NCBI GenBank assembly: GCA_028691315.1
Contig: JAQUZN010000001.1
Location: 182,078-246,077, forward strand
Source: Candidatus Izemoplasmatales bacterium
GTDB taxonomy: Bacteria; Bacillota_I; Bacilli_A; Izemoplasmatales; Hujiaoplasmataceae
Direction of reading: 5' to 3'
DNA length: 64,000 bases
The notes beneath the pieces are model-generated. The model did not search any database, had not been told where the DNA came from, and saw only the letters and a list, made by a program, of their open reading frames with translations. The position numbers were made by a program, and so were the translations under genes. Shown one piece after another: positions 16,821 to 24,979 of this stretch; position 1 is the stretch's first letter, and each line of letters begins with the position of its first letter.

Positions 16821-17702
16821 ATGAGTTATGCGGATAAAGTATTCATAAAGATGTGTGAAGAGGTTTTGTCAGAAAACAATATGACAGAGTGTAGAGCAAT
16901 ATGGAAAGATACAGGAGATCAATCATCAACCATTAGTAAATTCGGTGTAGTGAATCGTTATGATTTACGTAAAGAATTTCCAATACTCACACAAAGACCA
17001 GTTCCATTAAAATCTGCAATTGATGAGATTCTTTGGATTTATCAAAAAAAATCAAATAATATTAAAGATCTCAATAGTCATGTATGGGATGACTGGGCTG
17101 ACGAGAATGGTTCTATAGGCGCAGCTTATGGATATCAGATTGGCTCTAAGTTAAGAAAGGTTCATCATGAAGAACAAAGCGATGATGGATCAAGATATGC
17201 ATATTCATCGTTTGTAGATCAGACTGATTATGTTTTACATGAGTTGAAGTATAATCCATTTTCACGTAGAATTATCACAAACATGTTTAATGTTGAAGAT
17301 ACTCATATGATGGGATTAGAGCCATGTGCATTTATGATGAACTATAAAGTTACCATAGATGAGTTTGGTAGAAAGGTATTGAATGCCATTCTATATCAAC
17401 GTTCACAAGATATTTTAACAGCAAATGGATGGAATGTTGCTCAATATGCAGCATTGGTTCATATGTTTGCCCAAGTATCTGATATGATCGCTGGTGAATT
17501 TATGCATGTAATTGCCGATGCTCATATCTATGATCGACATGTAGATACAGTAAAAGATCTAATTAAAAGACCGTATTATGATGCACCAGAATTGGTTATC
17601 AATCCAGAAATTAAAAACTTTTATGATTTCACTCCAAATGATTTCCAGTTAGTTTATTATCATCATGGAGATCAAATTAAAGGGATTGATGTAGCGGTTT
17701 AA
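16821..17702 (+). CDS. Thymidylate synthase family protein (possibly dUMP hydroxymethylase)
   Basis: ThyA enzymes methylate dUMP to dTMP with methylene-tetrahydrofolate. The 293-residue protein has the family's catalytic cysteine in GLEPCAFMMNY (about residue 168), preceded by RRIITNMFNV, and the substrate block YQRSQDILTANGWNVAQY with the Asn (about 203) that selects uracil over cytosine, then HVIADAHIYDRHVD. The residue after the catalytic Cys is Ala, where the E. coli enzyme has His. The uracil-selecting Asn fits both thymidylate synthase and the dUMP hydroxymethylase of SPO1-type phages, so a role in modified-base synthesis cannot be excluded. It is part of the 13842-17983 operon. Confidence 0.85.
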   Translation: MSYADKVFIKMCEEVLSENNMTECRAIWKDTGDQSSTISKFGVVNRYDLRKEFPILTQRPVPLKSAIDEILWIYQKKSNNIKDLNSHVWDDWADENGSIGAAYGYQIGSKLRKVHHEEQSDDGSRYAYSSFVDQTDYVLHELKYNPFSRRIITNMFNVEDTHMMGLEPCAFMMNYKVTIDEFGRKVLNAILYQRSQDILTANGWNVAQYAALVHMFAQVSDMIAGEFMHVIADAHIYDRHVDTVKDLIKRPYYDAPELVINPEIKNFYDFTPNDFQLVYYHHGDQIKGIDVAV

Positions 17703-17713
17703 GGAGGATTATT

Positions 17714-17983
17714 ATGAGAATAGTATTTGATGAAGAAGAATTAAAAGGGAACTATCAATTCAAAGATATGTCTGTCAAATTAGTCCCAGAAAAAGGAAGA
17801 ATATCATTAGATTTTGAAGTTTTAGATATAGATAAAGCGTCTAATTTTCTCGCAAGTTTATTATATGATATGCATAATGAAGCAAATCTTATAGAAAACG
17901 GTGGGGTTGAAATTAAATCTTTTGGTTATCAAATTCCAAGTGATTATATAGCCGAAGAGATTGAATATACACATGACGATTAA
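17714..17983 (+). CDS. Hypothetical small acidic protein, 89 aa
   Basis: AAGGAGG precedes the start, 11 nt after thymidylate synthase. The small acidic protein looks like a compact beta-alpha fold with strands near MRIVFDEEE and ISLDFEVLD. No family recognised. It is the last gene before the endolysin, whose leader hairpin begins 8 nt after this stop codon. Confidence 0.72.
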   Translation: MRIVFDEEELKGNYQFKDMSVKLVPEKGRISLDFEVLDIDKASNFLASLLYDMHNEANLIENGGVEIKSFGYQIPSDYIAEEIEYTHDD

Positions 17984-17990
17984 TTTATGA

Positions 17991-18042
17991 ATGTGAATAC
18001 CTCACATCTAAGTAAATAAACAAGAAAGTGAGGTATTCATAT
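17991..18042 (+). promoter_or_regulatory. Hairpin that covers the endolysin ribosome binding site
   Basis: An 11-bp perfect inverted repeat, GAATACCTCAC (17995-18005) with GTGAGGTATTC (18028-18038), extends to about 15 bp with one G-U pair. The 3' arm contains the GAGG that serves the endolysin ATG at 18046. Folding in mRNA would hide the ribosome binding site. There is no T run after it, so it is not a standard terminator. Confidence 0.7.
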
Positions 18043-18045
18043 CAT

Positions 18046-19338
18046 ATGGCAATTATGAATCAATACGAACAGGAAGTCATTGTGAATATCATCTATGCTG
18101 TAGAAACTGGTGGACAGATTTATGGTAATAGAAGATATAATGATTTTACTCCTGCTGGTAAAAATACAACAAATGAAGTTGCTATTACAATTGGTGCAGG
18201 ACAATGGTATGCAACAGAAGCTCAGAAGTTATTGAAGCTGATTAGATCTACTGATCCAGCAAACTTTAAGAAATTAGATACCGCTGGTATTGGTGTAGAT
18301 TTAGATACAAAGAGTTGGTCTACTTACAAAGTAGCAGTAGGTAGCGCTAAAGCAAAATGTATACAATCAATTATTGATTCATCTGTTGGACGCAAATGTC
18401 AAGATCAATTGATTGTAGAACAGATGGAAAAATTTATGAAGGAAGCACAGGATCTTGGAGTAGTTAATATGGATGCTTTGATGATGTGTGCTAACTTTAG
18501 ACATCATGGTGGATTAAAAGCAGTAAAGAGAATCTTAGGCAAGACATCAAAACCTTATACCTTAGATAAACTCTATGCTGCTTGTTCTACCGATACAGGA
18601 AATCAAGTAGGAGCGTACAAAAGCAGACAAAAAGTTGTTGTTGCTGCTCTGAAAAAATACATATCTCCTGGTGAGTATTTGAAAGACACCACCGAGGTAT
18701 GGAAAGCTACAGGAACAAAATTATGTATCGATAAAACAGCAAATGTATATAAAGCCGCAGATGGTAAAGTCACCATTGGTCAGATTTCAAAAGGAAATCG
18801 TATTGAGATTAATGGAGCGAAATCTGGGAAATATACAAACGTAAAAGTTGGTAATAATATTGGTATTGGATGGATTTTAACTTCTCAATTGGGAGATAAG
18901 GTGACGGAAGATACCAAACCAACTGTTGATAATAATGGAGTGGTAGCTATTAAAACTGCTCAAAGGAAATTAAACAGCCTTTATTATTTAAATATTCTCG
19001 TTGATGGTATTTGGGGAGATCAATCACAAAAAGCTCTTATTACCGCTATTCAGATTGCTCTCAATAAACAATTCAATGAAGGGCTTGTTGTTGATGGCGT
19101 TAATGGACCAAAGACAACAGCTGCTATAAGACGTCGTGTTTTAACTGGTGGAATGAAAGGTGAATACGTTAAAGTATTACAGATCGCTTTACAATCCAAA
19201 GGAATTGAGGTTTCTGGCGGAATTGATGGTATATATGGTCAAGGAACTACAGAAGCAGTTAAGAAATTCCAAAAGGATGTTAAAATTGAAGTTGATGGAT
19301 CGGCTGGTCCTATCACCTTTACTCACCTTATAAAATAA
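18046..19338 (+). CDS. Modular endolysin: lysozyme-like domain, SH3, two peptidoglycan-binding domains
   Basis: This enzyme would cut host peptidoglycan at lysis. An N-terminal catalytic domain (about residues 1-200) begins with an AVETGGQIYG motif, whose Glu is the likely acid, and continues with TIGAGQWYATEA, a pattern I know from lysozyme-like lysins of Clostridia phages. An SH3-like segment follows (~205-275), then two PG_binding_1-type repeats with VDGIWG and IDGIYG signatures (~300-430). The track start at 18028 is a GTG inside the ribosome binding site, so I use the ATG at 18046. No signal peptide is seen. The domain set points to a Gram-positive host. The leader hairpin may delay its translation. 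Confidence 0.82.
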   Translation: MAIMNQYEQEVIVNIIYAVETGGQIYGNRRYNDFTPAGKNTTNEVAITIGAGQWYATEAQKLLKLIRSTDPANFKKLDTAGIGVDLDTKSWSTYKVAVGSAKAKCIQSIIDSSVGRKCQDQLIVEQMEKFMKEAQDLGVVNMDALMMCANFRHHGGLKAVKRILGKTSKPYTLDKLYAACSTDTGNQVGAYKSRQKVVVAALKKYISPGEYLKDTTEVWKATGTKLCIDKTANVYKAADGKVTIGQISKGNRIEINGAKSGKYTNVKVGNNIGIGWILTSQLGDKVTEDTKPTVDNNGVVAIKTAQRKLNSLYYLNILVDGIWGDQSQKALITAIQIALNKQFNEGLVVDGVNGPKTTAAIRRRVLTGGMKGEYVKVLQIALQSKGIEVSGGIDGIYGQGTTEAVKKFQKDVKIEVDGSAGPITFTHLIK

Positions 19339-19368
19339 AGAATTAATAACTAGAAAACTTTCTTAATA

Positions 19369-19408
19369 AAACTCATGGGTGTCAAATTCATCCATGAGTT
19401 TATTTTGT
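19369..19408 (+). terminator. Terminator of the endolysin gene
   Basis: A 10-bp stem, AAACTCATGG with CCATGAGTTT, is followed by ATTTTG, 30 nt after the endolysin stop. Confidence 0.75.
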
Positions 19409-19442
19409 GATAAGAAAGAGGTGTATAATATTGGCTTAAATG

Positions 19443-19453
19443 ATATATTATAA
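19443..19453 (+). promoter_or_regulatory. TATATTATAA candidate phage promoter
   Basis: ATATATTATAA lies 35 nt after the endolysin terminator and 48 nt before the start at 19501. Confidence 0.45.
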
Positions 19454-19500
19454 GAGTGAGATGAAATATAATATATTTTAATTAGCGGGGATAAGAATAT

Positions 19501-20226
19501 ATGGACAACCAGAACAACTACAACCCATGGTATGCGCAGAATTATGTATATCAGCAAAATAGTCCTCCGACAATAGGAGGATGTGTTGGTTATACCAATA
19601 GCCAACCTCAACAACAATACAATTATTATAATCAACAAGGAAATATCGCCTTATATAATCAATACTATAATCCATATGAGGCACAACGACAAAGAGAACA
19701 ACAGGAAGCTCAATTTCGACAGCAACAGATCAATCGATTGAACTTCCATAATGATATGAACAAAGTATTCTATGGGTATGAAGGAGTTGAATTTCAACAT
19801 GAGGATGCGGCTCAACAATTAAAGAAAACAGAAGAATATTATTCATATCTTCAACAAATGCAAAGCATTAAAGAAGAACACAATGGGTTTTCATTAGATG
19901 GATTTCAAATCATTCAATGGGAACCAGAAGTAACTCCAGTAGAGCAACAACCAGATGAACCTGTCGATTTTATGGAATGGATGGATGATCTAGGTTATAA
20001 CTATGCTCAAGTTTTAATGAAGAAAGCGAGGACACAAAATAATGATTTAAGAAAAGCATATGATAGTAATTCTTATAATCGATTATTAAATCTTCACAAT
20101 AATGATAGTGTCATTGACGCTCTCACCAGTGATTTTACAATCGATGATATGGAAGTACGATTACCCGATCAATTTAACCAAGAATATCAAGAGCGGAAAC
20201 GACGATTCTTGGAAGCAATTATTTAG
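19501..20226 (+). CDS. Gln/Asn/Tyr-rich protein, 241 aa, probably virion-associated or scaffold-like
   Basis: The first ~75 residues are extremely rich in Gln, Asn and Tyr (NNYNPWYAQNYVYQQN and QPQQQYNYYNQQ), resembling disordered or adhesive tails, and the rest is a charged helical protein. Gln codons are nearly all CAA, which the tRNA-Gln(UUG) encoded at 21720 reads. It is 13 nt upstream of the kinase-like gene in the same unit. I do not recognise a named family; structural or assembly roles are inference from composition. Confidence 0.7.
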   Translation: MDNQNNYNPWYAQNYVYQQNSPPTIGGCVGYTNSQPQQQYNYYNQQGNIALYNQYYNPYEAQRQREQQEAQFRQQQINRLNFHNDMNKVFYGYEGVEFQHEDAAQQLKKTEEYYSYLQQMQSIKEEHNGFSLDGFQIIQWEPEVTPVEQQPDEPVDFMEWMDDLGYNYAQVLMKKARTQNNDLRKAYDSNSYNRLLNLHNNDSVIDALTSDFTIDDMEVRLPDQFNQEYQERKRRFLEAII

Positions 20227-20239
20227 ATAGGAGGAAGTT

Positions 20240-21625
20240 ATGGCTAGAGTAGATCTCATTAGATCTTTATATCGCAAACAGATTCCTATCGATGAATTTA
20301 AATTTGATAATATCAAAGCAAATCCATTGCTATCTTATATTCATCCATATGCAATAGCAGAATTATATAAGATAGCAAAGAGTGTAAAACTACAATCAAA
20401 ACCAAAAGAGAAATATCGATTGGTTGATAATATTGTAGGGCAATATGGTTTTAAACGAATAGCTTCTGGCACTAATAGAATTGTATACAAGCATCTAGAA
20501 GACCAGAGAATCGTTTTAAAAGTAGCATTAGATAATGTTGGTATTAGAGATAATCCAAATGAATTCTATAATCAACAATATCTAAAACCATTTGTAACCA
20601 AATGTTTTGAAGTTTCTCCATGTGGAACGGTTGGTATCTTTGAAAGGGTGCAACCGATTACATCTAGAGAGGAATTTTCAGCAATAGCGCAAGACGTTTT
20701 TGCACTATTAAACAAAATGATAGGAAAATATATACTAGAAGATATAGGGACGAAATTCTTTATGAATTATGGTTTAAGAGAAGGATTTGGTCCTGTGCTT
20801 TTAGACTTTCCATATATGTTTGAATTAGATGGTAGAAAGATTCATTGCAATAATCGTCATATGATTACAGGAATACCTTGTAATGGTGAAATTGATTATG
20901 ACAATGGATTTAATAATCTAATTTGTACGAAATGTGGGAAAATATATTTAGCAACAGAATTAGAAAAAGATAAAGAGGATAACAGGATTGTAATAGATTC
21001 CGATCCTTATCAGAAAGGAGAATTATTTAATATGAAAATCGAAATTGTAAAAAGGACTCGTGATACATTAGGGCGAGTAGTAGGGGAAGAGAAAAAGATA
21101 ACAACATTAGATACTGATAGAAAAGAAACATCTTCTATCGTATCGAAGAAGAAGTATGAAGAGGGTATCAATGTAGGAATGAAAACTTCGAAAAAGCCGA
21201 AGATTTATATACCAAATAATATCCGTAGTAGAGAGAGGTATAAGGTATACGAACCAAAGGCAAGAGTCAACATCAAAAAGAATCAGGATGATACAGATGA
21301 AACATTAAAGACATCTATAGAGCCTGCGGTGAAACAAGGTTGGTTAAATCCAGAACGAGCAAATTCTAATGTAAGAACAAGAAAAGAACAAGTTCGTTCT
21401 GACGTATTTGCAAAACGTGAGTTGACACGAGAAGAGTATGAAAATCGCGATAAACAGCCAATTGTTGATTCAGGTGCTAATGAACTTCCTTATGATACAT
21501 TGCCGGTATTCGAACCGGATAAGAATGTGCCTGAGGAACCGCCGGTAGAAGAGGTTGCTACGTCTGAATCTAACGTTATGGTATATGATGATGTGAATGA
21601 AGATGAAGCAGTCACAGAATACTAA
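20240..21625 (+). CDS. Protein kinase-like protein with inserted zinc ribbon, 461 aa
   Basis: Residues ~70-200 resemble a small kinase fold: a glycine loop IASGTNRIVYK, a beta-3 lysine in IVLKVAL, a helix with Glu after it, a hinge-like GIFERVQPI, then DIGTKFFMNYG (Asp and Asn spaced as in a catalytic loop) and LLDFPY (an Asp like that of DFG). Directly after comes a four-Cys zinc ribbon, with CNNR...PCNGE and CTKCG. The C-terminal ~200 residues are charged and probably disordered, ending acidic. AGGAGG precedes the start. A kinase, pseudokinase or aminoglycoside-kinase relative are all possible; phosphotransfer is not proven. Confidence 0.55.
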   Translation: MARVDLIRSLYRKQIPIDEFKFDNIKANPLLSYIHPYAIAELYKIAKSVKLQSKPKEKYRLVDNIVGQYGFKRIASGTNRIVYKHLEDQRIVLKVALDNVGIRDNPNEFYNQQYLKPFVTKCFEVSPCGTVGIFERVQPITSREEFSAIAQDVFALLNKMIGKYILEDIGTKFFMNYGLREGFGPVLLDFPYMFELDGRKIHCNNRHMITGIPCNGEIDYDNGFNNLICTKCGKIYLATELEKDKEDNRIVIDSDPYQKGELFNMKIEIVKRTRDTLGRVVGEEKKITTLDTDRKETSSIVSKKKYEEGINVGMKTSKKPKIYIPNNIRSRERYKVYEPKARVNIKKNQDDTDETLKTSIEPAVKQGWLNPERANSNVRTRKEQVRSDVFAKRELTREEYENRDKQPIVDSGANELPYDTLPVFEPDKNVPEEPPVEEVATSESNVMVYDDVNEDEAVTEY

Positions 21626-21656
21626 TTAGCCATTATCTAAGTTTTGATCCTATATA

Positions 21657-21713
21657 TTTTATCTCGCGGTGGAGGAAAGTTTTTCATCACTCTTTCCTCT
21701 GCTTGAGATAAAA
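21657..21713 (+). other. Two-part hairpin between the kinase-like gene and tRNA-Gln
   Basis: An outer 9-bp stem TTTTATCTC/GAGATAAAA encloses an inner 8-bp stem GAGGAAAG/CTTTCCTC. It ends 6 nt before the tRNA. There is no T run after it. It could be a processing signal that frees the tRNA from a longer transcript, or a terminator variant. Confidence 0.5.
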
Positions 21714-21719
21714 ACATAG

Positions 21720-21791
21720 TGGGCTATCACCAAGCGGTAAGGTATATGACTTTGACTCATACATGCGTTGGTTCGAATCCAACTAGCCCAG
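21720..21791 (+). tRNA. tRNA-Gln (anticodon UUG)
   Basis: The 72-nt sequence folds as a full cloverleaf: acceptor TGGGCTA/TAGCCCA, D arm ACC...GGT, anticodon stem TATGA/TCATA with loop CTTTGAC (anticodon TTG), and T arm GTTGG/CCAAC with loop TTCGAAT. U1 and discriminator G73 are typical of bacterial tRNA-Gln. The 3' CCA is not encoded. A terminator follows. Confidence 0.95.
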
Positions 21792-21805
21792 TTAAAAAAT
21801 GATAT

Positions 21806-21844
21806 AACTTGAACCTAATATTTTGGGTTCAAGTTTATTTTTTG
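21806..21844 (+). terminator. Terminator after tRNA-Gln
   Basis: A 10-bp stem, AACTTGAACC with GGTTCAAGTT, is followed by TATTTTTTG. Confidence 0.85.
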
Positions 21845-21865
21845 TTTAAATAATGAAAGTGAGTT

Positions 21866-21876
21866 ATATATTATAA
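21866..21876 (+). promoter_or_regulatory. TATATTATAA candidate phage promoter
   Basis: ATATATTATAA lies 22 nt after the tRNA terminator and 43 nt before the ATG at 21919, with GATAAAAT following. Confidence 0.5.
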
Positions 21877-21918
21877 ATGTGAGATAAAATGAAATTTTAT
21901 ATAAAGGAGGATAAACAT

Positions 21919-22191
21919 ATGAAACAAATGAGTGCAATAGTAACTTGTTTAGATCCAATTATCGGATTATATTTATATTATTGTCGTGATGATAGGAAAG
22001 GTATTATAGGCAATATCAATATCAATCAAGCGTATTTTGGTTTATCATATGATGATGAAGAACATTTGTTTTCAGACAAACTGGCCGATGATATTCATAT
22101 GATACCCGAACAAACAGAATTGAGTGTATATGATATTTTTGAATTTGGTTATTTAGAAGGAAATAAGATGTATTCTCAAATATCTAATTAA
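21919..22191 (+). CDS. Hypothetical small protein, 90 aa
   Basis: The frame opens at 21889, but AAAGGAGG is spaced for the ATG at 21919 (MKQMSAIVTCLDPIIGLYLYY). The protein has a hydrophobic N-terminal strand-like stretch and an acidic remainder. No domain recognised. It is the first gene of the 21919-24348 unit. Confidence 0.72.
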   Translation: MKQMSAIVTCLDPIIGLYLYYCRDDRKGIIGNININQAYFGLSYDDEEHLFSDKLADDIHMIPEQTELSVYDIFEFGYLEGNKMYSQISN

Positions 22192-22247
22192 AAAGGTTAT
22201 TAAAAGAATAATGATGAGTATTAATCAACATTGAGGAGAAAAAGAGA

Positions 22248-23261
22248 ATGTATAAAGAAAAACCAAAAGTAAAATTTACTATGAACGAGACAAGAAAACT
22301 ATTTTCAGTCGATGATAATCATGAGTATGTTGATTTTATACCAGATTATAAATATGATCCACATACAACCAATCATAAAGAAATGACAAAAGGATTCTAT
22401 ATTTATGGACCAGCGAATATCGATATTGGTGATAATCATAATCTATGTTTTCATGGTGAATATGGTGATATTGATCAGGTGGAATATAGTTTTATTTTAG
22501 ATTCAAAAACAATGAATTGGAATAAAATGGAACCTACTTTTGATGGAGAATTATCTGGTTGGGAACCAAGTCCATTAAGTCTCCATTATGTATGGGATCC
22601 TGAAGTTGGCGACTATATACAAAAGATTACTTCAAAACTATATCAGAATGATGACTTATTTATGATATTTTTAAGAGCATATATCATGAATGATTCACGT
22701 ACACGTTTAGAATCATTGGTTCCCATTTTACATTGCAGAATAAATAGAAATGACATCTCGTGTATAGATAACATTCAAACCGTGTATTTTCCATTAATGC
22801 TTGAAGAAGACTTAAAGAAATACAAGGTTTGTTCGTTAACAATGGATAGAGATGGGATAATGGAATCTGTTAAATACAAAGAGAATATATTTATGAAAAG
22901 GTTCTATTATTTTGAGTGGAAAGAACCTGTACCTCGTTCTCCGCGTATTGACACTTATCGTTTTAATTCTTTGGGAAAAATATGCATGTTTAGTAAATCA
23001 AATGGTTGCATTGAACAACAAAGATTTGCTAAGCAAGACATGGAATGGTTATTGGAGAAGAGTTACAGTAATAAAGATTTCAATATTAATATTGAAATGC
23101 AACCGTTGGAACGATATAGACTTGAAATTAAGATTGCAGAAGATGCTTTCCATCTAAAAGATGAAGAAATGCAAATTCTTCACGACATGATATCTGATTA
23201 TTTGCAATCGGCAGTGAAAGAGAGATCATGCTATCAAAAAATAGAACTGGAGAGATATTAA
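22248..23261 (+). CDS. Hypothetical protein, 337 aa
   Basis: GAGGAG precedes the start. The protein looks beta-rich in its first two thirds, with aromatic strands such as GFYIYGPANIDIGDN and VEYSFILDSKTMNW, and helical at the end. The next gene's product has a similar aromatic, Asp-rich style, and both may be related in fold, but I can not name a family. No membrane segment or catalytic motif seen. Confidence 0.75.
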   Translation: MYKEKPKVKFTMNETRKLFSVDDNHEYVDFIPDYKYDPHTTNHKEMTKGFYIYGPANIDIGDNHNLCFHGEYGDIDQVEYSFILDSKTMNWNKMEPTFDGELSGWEPSPLSLHYVWDPEVGDYIQKITSKLYQNDDLFMIFLRAYIMNDSRTRLESLVPILHCRINRNDISCIDNIQTVYFPLMLEEDLKKYKVCSLTMDRDGIMESVKYKENIFMKRFYYFEWKEPVPRSPRIDTYRFNSLGKICMFSKSNGCIEQQRFAKQDMEWLLEKSYSNKDFNINIEMQPLERYRLEIKIAEDAFHLKDEEMQILHDMISDYLQSAVKERSCYQKIELERY

Positions 23262-23285
23262 CTATTAAGAAAAAGGAGAAAGAAT

Positions 23286-23711
23286 ATGAATGATTTTGGA
23301 CAAATAACGGATATGGAAATTCATATATCTAAAGAATGTGGTAATACGTCATTTATTCTTGATACTGTGAGACAATTTTTTGTAATAGAAGAACACTCAG
23401 AATCAAATGGTGTGAATTTCGAGTTTGTTTTATCTGATGATCATACTAAATTTAAATATCGATATGACAGAGATAAAGATCATGAAATCAAATGGACTGA
23501 TTGGTTTGAATTTCCAAAAGAAGTTAGAGATCGATTAGATTTTGATGGAGATATCATCTTTGTCGTACCATATTATAATAGTGAGGGGATATTAATTTCA
23601 AATCATCATATATTTGTTGATTTTAAGAATTCTTATATCAGACAACATATAGATCAAAATATGAAACATGAAAACAAAACGGAGGATGATGAAAATGAAA
23701 GAACAATTTAA
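23286..23711 (+). CDS. Hypothetical protein, 141 aa
   Basis: AAAGGAG lies before the start, 24 nt after the previous gene. The small, acidic, strand-rich protein (SFILDTVRQFFVIEE, FEFVLSDDHTKFKYRYD) has a disordered Lys/Glu/Asp tail. Its end overlaps the start of the next gene by 17 nt. Function unknown. Confidence 0.72.
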   Translation: MNDFGQITDMEIHISKECGNTSFILDTVRQFFVIEEHSESNGVNFEFVLSDDHTKFKYRYDRDKDHEIKWTDWFEFPKEVRDRLDFDGDIIFVVPYYNSEGILISNHHIFVDFKNSYIRQHIDQNMKHENKTEDDENERTI

Positions 23712-24348
23712 TTTAAAAGGACAATTAGTTGCGGTGTTTGACGAGCAGATGGCTCTTCATGCATTAAAAAATGATTGTAAGGTTATTTATGTTGGGGATA
23801 TGACAGGCGTCCCCAACCCAGGTTATATTGGAGGAACTCCTTTGATACCTAAAGTAGAAGCCATGCAAACATTGATAGCAGGAAGCACAGAAGAGTTTCA
23901 AAGAAAGTATATGGATCAGTTATATCAAGATCCATTCGTTTTGGATTATATAGAAACCGTAGTTTGTGCATTATATAGCGGAGTTACAGTTGTTCTATAT
24001 ATTCCTAAAGATGCGCAGGGATTTGGATTTCATCATATGTTGTTTGATATGATGGCACATGCATTCGGATTAAATATCCAAGCTGGTCCTAATATTCCAT
24101 TCACATTTAATCCATATTTCATTCCTCAGATTCTTGAGGTATTGATTAAGAGGAAACAGATTACTCCACAATGGTATTTATATCACTTACCAATGGAGTT
24201 TATTATGGACCCTAGTATGATGTGGAATATTGTGTTACCATTAATGGGTTATGAGATTAATCAAAAGAATGCGGATTATGTATTAGATTGGAAGAGGCAA
24301 ATGGAAGATAGGCAGAAAGTTCTTCGTCCATTAATTAGATTTGAATAG
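23695..24348 (+). CDS. Hypothetical protein, 217 aa, paralogue of the next gene
   Basis: CGGAGG is spaced 9 nt before the ATG at 23695; the frame's earlier ATG at 23668 lies ahead of it. The protein has alternating hydrophobic strands and helices (VVCALYSGVTVVLYIPKD) as in a Rossmann-like fold, and an N-terminal VAVFDEQMALHALKNDCKVIYVGDM segment. The next gene product shares the D-x-F...V-x-AL-x-x-G-x-x-V pattern and the H-x-x-L-x-x-x-F spacing after it. Function unknown. Confidence 0.75.
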   Translation: MKEQFNLKGQLVAVFDEQMALHALKNDCKVIYVGDMTGVPNPGYIGGTPLIPKVEAMQTLIAGSTEEFQRKYMDQLYQDPFVLDYIETVVCALYSGVTVVLYIPKDAQGFGFHHMLFDMMAHAFGLNIQAGPNIPFTFNPYFIPQILEVLIKRKQITPQWYLYHLPMEFIMDPSMMWNIVLPLMGYEINQKNADYVLDWKRQMEDRQKVLRPLIRFE

Positions 24349-24361
24349 TTATAATACAGAG

Positions 24362-24405
24362 TGATAAAGGTGTATTAAATTGCACCTTTATCATTTAATT
24401 TTTTA
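24362..24405 (+). terminator. Terminator between two paralogous genes
   Basis: A perfect 11-bp stem, TGATAAAGGTG with CACCTTTATCA, is followed by TTTAATTTTTT. Confidence 0.85.
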
Positions 24406-24420
24406 ATAAGGAGAATAAAT

Positions 24421-24912
24421 ATGATATTAGTAGGATCTATGAAAGCATATAAACAAATTACATTTGAAGGAAAAGAATTTTTCTTGCTTTTTAATTTATC
24501 ACAACCAATAGATGAACCCACTGCTATACCTATCAATATCTTACCGGATATAGATATCAAAATGTCGATTAATGATTTGGATTTTGATATATTTCTTGCT
24601 GATTATGTGATCAAGAATGATCAAGCATTTTTTGAGATGATGAAAGTCATATTTGCATTGGATTTGGGATTTAATGTATTTATATTAATTGGGGAAGGAG
24701 AGATCCATGAAACATTAGCAGAATCTTTTACAAAAATGATTCAAGTACGTTATGGATACAATTGTCAATACGTGCAATCGGTCGTTGATGTTAATTGGGA
24801 TGACGATTCAGAATTCAGTGCAGAAGCTATAAATGGCATATTACCACAGGATAGTAAACGATATAATCAATTATGCAATATTTATAGTTTTCCAGAAAAT
24901 CGTTATAAATAA
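24421..24912 (+). CDS. Hypothetical protein, 163 aa
   Basis: AAGGAG precedes the start. The middle (about residues 65-115) aligns loosely with the previous gene product (FFEMMKVIFALDLGFNVFILIGEG). The N-terminal part is strand-rich, with many prolines and aspartates. It starts only 16 nt past a strong terminator and has no TATATTATA box, so its promoter is not obvious. Function unknown. Confidence 0.72.
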   Translation: MILVGSMKAYKQITFEGKEFFLLFNLSQPIDEPTAIPINILPDIDIKMSINDLDFDIFLADYVIKNDQAFFEMMKVIFALDLGFNVFILIGEGEIHETLAESFTKMIQVRYGYNCQYVQSVVDVNWDDDSEFSAEAINGILPQDSKRYNQLCNIYSFPENRYK

Positions 24913-24979
24913 AAAATTATTATGATTATAACCATAATTTAAATACGAAAGTATTTAAAATAATAAGGAGTATTATCAT

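Noticed and set aside
19363..19684. Two minus-strand ORFs over the Q-rich gene start
   Set aside because: They cross a terminator, a promoter box and the plus-strand start and lack binding sites.
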